6,043 bases of DNA, taken from an uncultured Porphyromonadaceae bacterium (lineage in GTDB: Bacteria > Bacteroidota > Bacteroidia > Bacteroidales > Muribaculaceae). The notes beneath the pieces were generated by a model. The model was given only the letters and a program-made list of their open reading frames with translations, made no database searches and was not told the DNA's origin. The DNA is taken from NCBI GenBank assembly GCA_947178565.1, contig CAMWYV010000083.1, positions 1-6,043 on the forward strand. The letters are read 5' to 3'. A program made the position numbers and the translations under genes. Shown here in pieces: positions 1 to 3,652 of this stretch. How positions within the stretch are numbered: position 1 is the stretch's first letter; each line of letters begins with the position of its first letter.

Positions 1-94
1 CAACTATTTAATATATTAACTCTCTCACTTTTACTATTATGTCTGCTTATGACATTGAATTAAAATGAACATTACGACTGCATAATCGTTTTGC

Positions 95-148
95 TCACAA
101 TTTCTTGATGCAAAATTATACATTTTAGCATATCACACCAAATTGTGA
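95..148. repeat. 9-bp inverted repeat bracketing the promoter (possible operator)
   Basis: TCACAATTT at 95-103 and its exact reverse complement AAATTGTGA at 140-148 are separated by 36 bases. The right arm overlaps the -33 element (139-142) and the left arm lies just beyond the predicted transcription start. A second, shorter dyad, TCACA-N6-TGTGA at 133-148, shares the right arm. The placement suits a repressor or dimeric regulator acting on the leftward promoter, but a 9-bp match in AT-rich sequence can arise by chance and no regulator is identified. Confidence 0.35.
106..142 (-). promoter_or_regulatory. Strong Bacteroides-type promoter firing left, out of the window
   Basis: Read on the minus strand, a TTTG (-33 element, positions 142-139) is followed by exactly 20 bases and then TAATTTTG (-7 element, positions 118-111). 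This matches the known Bacteroidetes primary-sigma consensus, TTTG - 19 to 21 bases - TAnnTTTG, at every defined base. The start of transcription would fall near position 106. It lies in the non-coding stretch after the TatD hydrolase gene, so it should drive the next gene to the left, outside the window; in related genomes I would expect tyrS there, which is inference. The leader from the predicted start to the window edge is at least 105 bases and holds no ORF longer than 11 codons. Confidence 0.7.
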
Positions 149-167
149 CCGACTTTTTTTACCTCTT

Positions 168-785
168 TCACTTAATTTTCATAACCGGAAATACACGACG
201 TAGATTTCTTCCCGGCAAATCGGGATCATCAGGACTAATCCGCTTCGCAATTTCCTCTATGGCAATCCTTGACATATCTGTCTCAATAAGAATCATATCG
301 GCAGGAACACTCTGAGGCACTCCTGGCGTAAATCTTTCACCGAAAGAAAGCATTATACCCGCATTACAAAGTTGCTTCGCTGTTTCTGCATTACCGCGAT
401 ATCCGTGAAAAATCCACGGTTGAGTCGCTTTCAATTTCTTTCTCAAGCTTATAAGCTCTGGGACACAGCGAACATTATGAATTATGAGAGGCTTATTGAT
501 AGACTCACTGAGAAGTATGTGGTGCTTGAAAAGCGCTGTCTGCAAATTCAAATCACCACCTCGCAATCTGTCAAGTCCGGTCTCACCTATTGCCAGTACC
601 TGCGGATGAACGGCAAGTTCGTCAAGAGCCATTAAATCCTCCTCCGTAGCCTCTAAACTCTTCCATGGGTGTATTCCTATCGAATACACCTTCCCGGGCA
701 TAAACCGCGCCTCACGGGGCTCTAAAGCGATAATACCGTTAAGGCTCTCCGCACAATGAGTATGACTATCCGATAAAATATTCAT
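168..785 (-). CDS. TatD family metal-dependent hydrolase (short Bacteroidales form)
   Basis: Member of the amidohydrolase-superfamily TatD group, cytoplasmic TIM-barrel enzymes that use two metal ions and in characterised members act as DNases. The expected metal ligands are all visible: His8 and His10 in DSHTH, Glu68 in IGETGLD, His103 in IIHNVR, His127 in FHGYRG and Asp170 in IETD. A GIHPW motif (37-41) and the C-terminal N-LRRVF element (194-199) also fit. At 205 residues it is about 50 shorter than E. coli TatD, which I believe is usual for this lineage; the segment after Asp170 is compact and no active-site residue is lost. Its ATG overlaps the yidD stop codon by four bases (ATGA), implying coupled translation. 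It is the last gene of the block. The natural substrate cannot be told from sequence. Confidence 0.9.
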   Translation of the reverse strand: MNILSDSHTHCAESLNGIIALEPREARFMPGKVYSIGIHPWKSLEATEEDLMALDELAVHPQVLAIGETGLDRLRGGDLNLQTALFKHHILLSESINKPLIIHNVRCVPELISLRKKLKATQPWIFHGYRGNAETAKQLCNAGIMLSFGERFTPGVPQSVPADMILIETDMSRIAIEEIAKRISPDDPDLPGRNLRRVFPVMKIK

Positions 786-1003
786 GGCACCGGATCATAA
801 CCGCGTCCTCCCCACGGATGGCAGCGCGATATTCTTTTCAGAGCAAGCCACAAGCCTTTTAGCACACCATGTTTGCTCACTGCCTCTATCGCATAACTGC
901 TGCATGTAGGCGTGAATCTGCAGCAAGGAGGAAAAAGAGGAGAGATACACATCTGGTAGAAGCGTATCGGAGCAACCGTTATGCGTCTGAAAATATTACT
1001 CAT
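782..1003 (-). CDS. yidD: Membrane protein insertion efficiency factor YidD
   Basis: YidD is a small protein bound to the inner face of the cytoplasmic membrane that aids YidC/Sec-dependent insertion of membrane proteins. The 73-residue product carries the family core almost intact: YQMCISP (16-22), [15 protein letters not shown] (27-41), the HG that follows (45-46), and the C-terminal [14 protein letters not shown] (60-73), with conserved cysteines at 19, 28, 34 and 61. The start is set at the ATG at 1003. An in-frame GTG two codons upstream (1009) is possible but less likely, since MSN followed by a basic amphipathic helix ([12 protein letters not shown]) is a natural N terminus. The gene overlaps the end of rnpA by 8 bases and the start of the TatD hydrolase gene by 4, so all three are probably translated in a coupled way. 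The rnpA-yidD adjacency is conserved across most bacteria. Confidence 0.95.
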   Translation of the reverse strand: MSNIFRRITVAPIRFYQMCISPLFPPCCRFTPTCSSYAIEAVSKHGVLKGLWLALKRISRCHPWGGRGYDPVP

Positions 1004-1397
1004 TGACACCCGGATACTCGGAAATTAATTTTGACATTATCTTAGACAAAATTTTGGTGACTGACCGCTCTGCATCGCTATAAGAGGTCACCTCGTTCCC
1101 CACATAGATAAATGCTATATCTATCTGACTGTCGGACGATATTAGCTCACGGTTAAGTCGATAAGCCTCGCGGCATCGGCGACGCATAAGCACTCTGTCA
1201 ACCGCATGCCTCAGGCGCTTTTTGGGCACTGAGATAAGAAACCGCGGATTATTCATAACCCTGGAGGTATTTATACGCCATACAGCGCGCCACGGATAAG
1301 CCATCACCGTCGAGCGATCACCACCCGGCAAAAACAAAGCGTCTATCGCGGTTTTGCCGCATAGACGCTCTTTCTTATATAGCCGGAAGCCGGTCAT
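996..1397 (-). CDS. rnpA: Ribonuclease P protein component
   Basis: RnpA is the basic protein subunit of RNase P. It binds the catalytic RNA (rnpB) and helps it recognise precursor tRNAs to remove the 5' leader. The 133-residue product has the family's RNA-binding core: [10 protein letters not shown] (52-61) followed by the arginine-rich helix [16 protein letters not shown] (65-80). The classic RNR motif (AV-x-RNR) is altered: the Asn after Arg68 is Val69. I recall similar variants in other Bacteroidales, so this is probably a lineage form and not a defect. The N-terminal F-R-L-Y-K-K-E-R-L segment (4-12) is also typical. The ATG at 1397 begins two bases after the hemD stop and the 3' end overlaps yidD. 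No rpmH or dnaA is nearby, unlike the layout in Proteobacteria and Firmicutes. Confidence 0.95.
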   Translation of the reverse strand: MTGFRLYKKERLCGKTAIDALFLPGGDRSTVMAYPWRAVWRINTSRVMNNPRFLISVPKKRLRHAVDRVLMRRRCREAYRLNRELISSDSQIDIAFIYVGNEVTSYSDAERSVTKILSKIMSKLISEYPGVNE

Positions 1398-1399
1398 AA

Positions 1400-2140
1400 T
1401 CAGTTTTCACTCTTGAGATAATTCTCAAGCGCAGCGGTCATGGAAGGAGCCTGAGGCGAAGGTGCCTCAACATCAAGGCGAAGACCGGCATCTTTAACAG
1501 CCTTGGCTGTGGTTGAGCCGAAGCAGCCTATTCTGATATCACCCTGTTCAAACTCAGGGAAATTCTTCAGTAGAGACGCTATACCGCTTGGGCTGAAGAA
1601 GATGAGCATATCATAATCAAACTTCTCGTCCGGACCGAAATCATTGCTCACTGTGCGATACATAATCGCTTTAGTGTAGTTGATATGATTAGAATCAAGC
1701 AGAGTGGTATCATCTTTGTGAACATCGCTCACAGCATATAGAAATCTCTCTTTATTGTGCTTGATGATAAAAGGCATGAGATCGGCGAGCTTGCCGGTAT
1801 CGCCATGGAAAATCTTGCGCTTACGATAAACGGTGTACTTCTGCAGATACAAAGCAATGCTCTCGGTTGTGCAGAAATATTTCATCGTATCTGGAATAGT
1901 GATACGCATCTCTTCGCAAAGACGGAAGAAATGGTCTATAGCGGTACGGGCGGTAAAAATAACAGCGGTAAACTCCGGAATAGAGATTTTTTGCTGGCGA
2001 AACTCTTTGGAAGTCAGACCTTCCACCTTTATAAAGGGACGGAAAACTATATCAACGCCATAGTGCTTGGCAATTTCATAGTATGGAGACTTCTCTGAAG
2101 AGGGCTTGGGCTGAGAAACCAATATTTTCTTTACTTTCAC
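1400..2140 (-). CDS. hemD: Uroporphyrinogen-III synthase family protein (HemD-like)
   Basis: By family this enzyme cyclises hydroxymethylbilane with inversion of ring D to give uroporphyrinogen III, the branch point to haem, sirohaem and cobalamin. The 246-residue cytoplasmic product has the expected two-lobed pattern: ILVSQPKP at the N terminus (6-13), IFTARTAIDHF (61-71), YRTVSND (161-167, with the family's conserved Tyr), FFSPSGI (181-187), GCFGSTTAKAV (205-215) and APSMTAALENYL (231-242). The start is a GTG at 2140; no in-frame ATG lies just upstream, and the N terminus begins directly at the first beta strand. It follows DUF4271 by 18 bases and precedes rnpA by two. A promoter-like element at 2223-2230 may serve it. 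The family fold is clear, but in this lineage the copy is highly conserved and often outside any haem pathway, so its true role may differ. Confidence 0.88.
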   Translation of the reverse strand: MKVKKILVSQPKPSSEKSPYYEIAKHYGVDIVFRPFIKVEGLTSKEFRQQKISIPEFTAVIFTARTAIDHFFRLCEEMRITIPDTMKYFCTTESIALYLQKYTVYRKRKIFHGDTGKLADLMPFIIKHNKERFLYAVSDVHKDDTTLLDSNHINYTKAIMYRTVSNDFGPDEKFDYDMLIFFSPSGIASLLKNFPEFEQGDIRIGCFGSTTAKAVKDAGLRLDVEAPSPQAPSMTAALENYLKSEN

Positions 2141-2158
2141 GCTTATGAGGTTTGATAG

Positions 2159-3064
2159 TTAAGAAAGTTTCAGATAGTTAATGATGTTATATGCTGTTAA
2201 AAGCGGAATAATTTCCAGGCTGCAAAGGTACAAAATAAAGTATATCAGCGAGAAAATATTGTTGTAAAAAATTCTAAATCCCTTTATTATGAAGATAATC
2301 CGCGCTATGACATATAGGCATACTCCACATATAAACATTCTTGACGAGAGCAAAGGATCAAATAGAGTGATGAGTGCGGGAACCCACAGAACAAGACCGA
2401 GAAGCACCTGCGAAGCATTGAATCCGCGTAACCAGATTCCCTTCTGCTCCTTACCGGTAAATGTGTAACCTATCAAATTATAGATCAAAAACTGCCACAG
2501 ATAATACAGTCCAGCAAAAAGTGTTAGTAGCACTATAGGTACTGCGGGTTGATAAGAATACAATAACGGAATATTAACGACTCCACTCAACAAAATTCCT
2601 TCGCTGAGACAAAGTAGCAACACCAGCGATAGCACCACTTTAGTTTCTGTAACGGCATGGTCTTCAAACAGATTATCATGAAGTTTTACAGAAAAAAGAT
2701 CACGGACAAAGCTCTTCAAAAAAGTTGAATAATGGCGCAGATTCAGAGCAACAAGCAGAAAAACGCCAATTACCATACTTGCTACTCCAGTGTCATATCC
2801 CGGAAGAACCGGACGCTTCTCCACAGGAATCCCGGCAGAATAAGCCTGGCGGAATCCGTGAATACCCGGCTCGTACGGAATTTCCTGATAAGTACACACT
2901 TTCCCCTCTACCAGATTATACTCCAATAACGGCAAATGATGAACGGTATCGGTATTTTCACCAACATGTGCCGTATCAGTAGGGATAGGAGCGGGCAAGT
3001 CAGTCTCTATCACAATGATATCCGGTTCCTCGTTCAAATATGAAATCTGATCAATCTGCCCCAT
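2159..3064 (-). CDS. DUF4271 domain multispan inner-membrane protein
   Basis: A 301-residue protein of unknown function in the Bacteroidetes-specific DUF4271 family. Roughly the first 90 residues are soluble, acidic and proline-rich (for example DLPAPIPTDT), with no signal peptide. About six hydrophobic segments follow (residues counted from the ATG used here): 93-109, 143-163, 174-199, 218-238, 244-262 and 271-296. The conserved-looking loop between the first two contains RDLFSVK and Asn-Leu-Phe, and the C-terminal YLCSLEIIPLL (279-289) is characteristic of the family. The start is set at the ATG at 3064, ten bases after the LOG stop; a TTG two codons earlier (3070) is less likely. The location just before hemD is what I know from other Bacteroidales and is the best support for the call. 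Function cannot be inferred; cytoplasmic-membrane location is the only firm prediction. Confidence 0.82.
   Translation of the reverse strand: MGQIDQISYLNEEPDIIVIETDLPAPIPTDTAHVGENTDTVHHLPLLEYNLVEGKVCTYQEIPYEPGIHGFRQAYSAGIPVEKRPVLPGYDTGVASMVIGVFLLVALNLRHYSTFLKSFVRDLFSVKLHDNLFEDHAVTETKVVLSLVLLLCLSEGILLSGVVNIPLLYSYQPAVPIVLLTLFAGLYYLWQFLIYNLIGYTFTGKEQKGIWLRGFNASQVLLGLVLWVPALITLFDPLLSSRMFICGVCLYVIARIIFIIKGFRIFYNNIFSLIYFILYLCSLEIIPLLTAYNIINYLKLS
2223..2230 (-). promoter_or_regulatory. hemD: Possible internal promoter -7 element for hemD-rnpA-yidD
   Basis: On the minus strand TACCTTTG (2230-2223) fits TAnnTTTG exactly, and its surroundings, TTTTGTACCTTTGCAG, match the element before the LOG gene at 15 of 16 bases. 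The start of transcription would be near 2218, giving hemD a leader of about 78 bases. It lies inside the 3' end of the DUF4271 coding sequence. No good TTTG is found 19-21 bases upstream, so the -33 element is weak or missing. Confidence 0.45.
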
Positions 3065-3074
3065 ATTCAATGGA

Positions 3075-3623
3075 TTAAGACATTACCGCCTCAATAGCCT
3101 CCTCGGGGGTAGCGGCTACTTTCCAGAGAACGGTTTCTGTCGGGCGCATGAAATTCTGATCGGCAATTTTGTCAAACATCTCAAGGATAGGGTTATAATA
3201 GCCCTCGGTATTAAGAATCACTACATTGCCCTTGTAGAGACCCAATTGCTTCCAGGTGATTATCTCCATAAGCTCGTCAAGAGTACCCACACCGCCTGGC
3301 AAAGCGATTATACCTGAGCTCATTTCAGCCATAGTCCGCTTACGGATGTGCATATCTGGGCATGAGATAGTCTCAGTCAGCTTATCATGCTGCCACCTCT
3401 TCCTTATCATGAAATGGGGCAAGATACCCACAGCCTTGCCACCCACATTAAGGGCTCCATCTATAGCGCTTGCCATAAGACCACCGCGCCCACCGCCGCT
3501 CACAAGTGTATAGCCACGGCGCGCAATAAGCTCACCCACAGCAAAAGCAGCCTCCTTAAACTTGTCAGACACCCTGCTGCTGGACGCACCATAAATACAT
3601 ATAGCCTTCTCTTGCAACTCCAT
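3075..3623 (-). CDS. LOG family protein (TIGR00730), nucleoside 5'-monophosphate phosphoribohydrolase
   Basis: LOG proteins have a Rossmann-type fold and hydrolyse the N-glycosidic bond of (cytokinin) riboside 5'-monophosphates to release base and ribose 5-phosphate. In bacteria without cytokinin pathways they are thought to act on ordinary or modified purine or pyrimidine nucleotides. The 182-residue product has the full signature: GGGRGGLM (43-50, phosphate-binding glycine loop), MHIRKRTM (91-98, with the conserved Arg-Lys pair) and PGGVGTLDE (109-117, with the catalytic Glu), followed by TWKQLGLY (123-130). Length is normal for the small type. The ATG at 3623 places Met just before the first beta strand (KAICIYG), so a later start would damage the fold. 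It lies 29 bases after the outer-membrane receptor gene and 10 before DUF4271. A misannotation as lysine decarboxylase is common for this family. Confidence 0.92.
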   Translation of the reverse strand: MELQEKAICIYGASSSRVSDKFKEAAFAVGELIARRGYTLVSGGGRGGLMASAIDGALNVGGKAVGILPHFMIRKRWQHDKLTETISCPDMHIRKRTMAEMSSGIIALPGGVGTLDELMEIITWKQLGLYKGNVVILNTEGYYNPILEMFDKIADQNFMRPTETVLWKVAATPEEAIEAVMS

Positions 3624-3627
3624 GCTG

Positions 3628-3635
3628 CAAAGTTA
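3628..3635 (-). promoter_or_regulatory. Promoter-like -7 element directly before the LOG start codon
   Basis: TAACTTTG (minus strand, 3635-3628) fits the Bacteroidetes TAnnTTTG element and ends four bases before the ATG. With normal spacing the transcript would begin at or next to the A of the start codon, which means a leaderless mRNA. No TTTG is present at the -33 position. Because it sits between the receptor and LOG genes, it may uncouple the housekeeping block from the receptor. Confidence 0.4.
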
Positions 3636-3652
3636 CAAAAAAGATTCCGGAG

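Noticed and set aside
37..83. Two leader mini-ORFs (3 and 11 codons) with a TAATG overlap
   Set aside because: Too short to separate from chance, with no ribosome-binding evidence; mentioned only as part of the leader.
372..635. Open frame of 87 codons on the plus strand
   Set aside because: Lies wholly opposite the TatD hydrolase gene, whose metal ligands are all intact; the translation shows no recognisable pattern.
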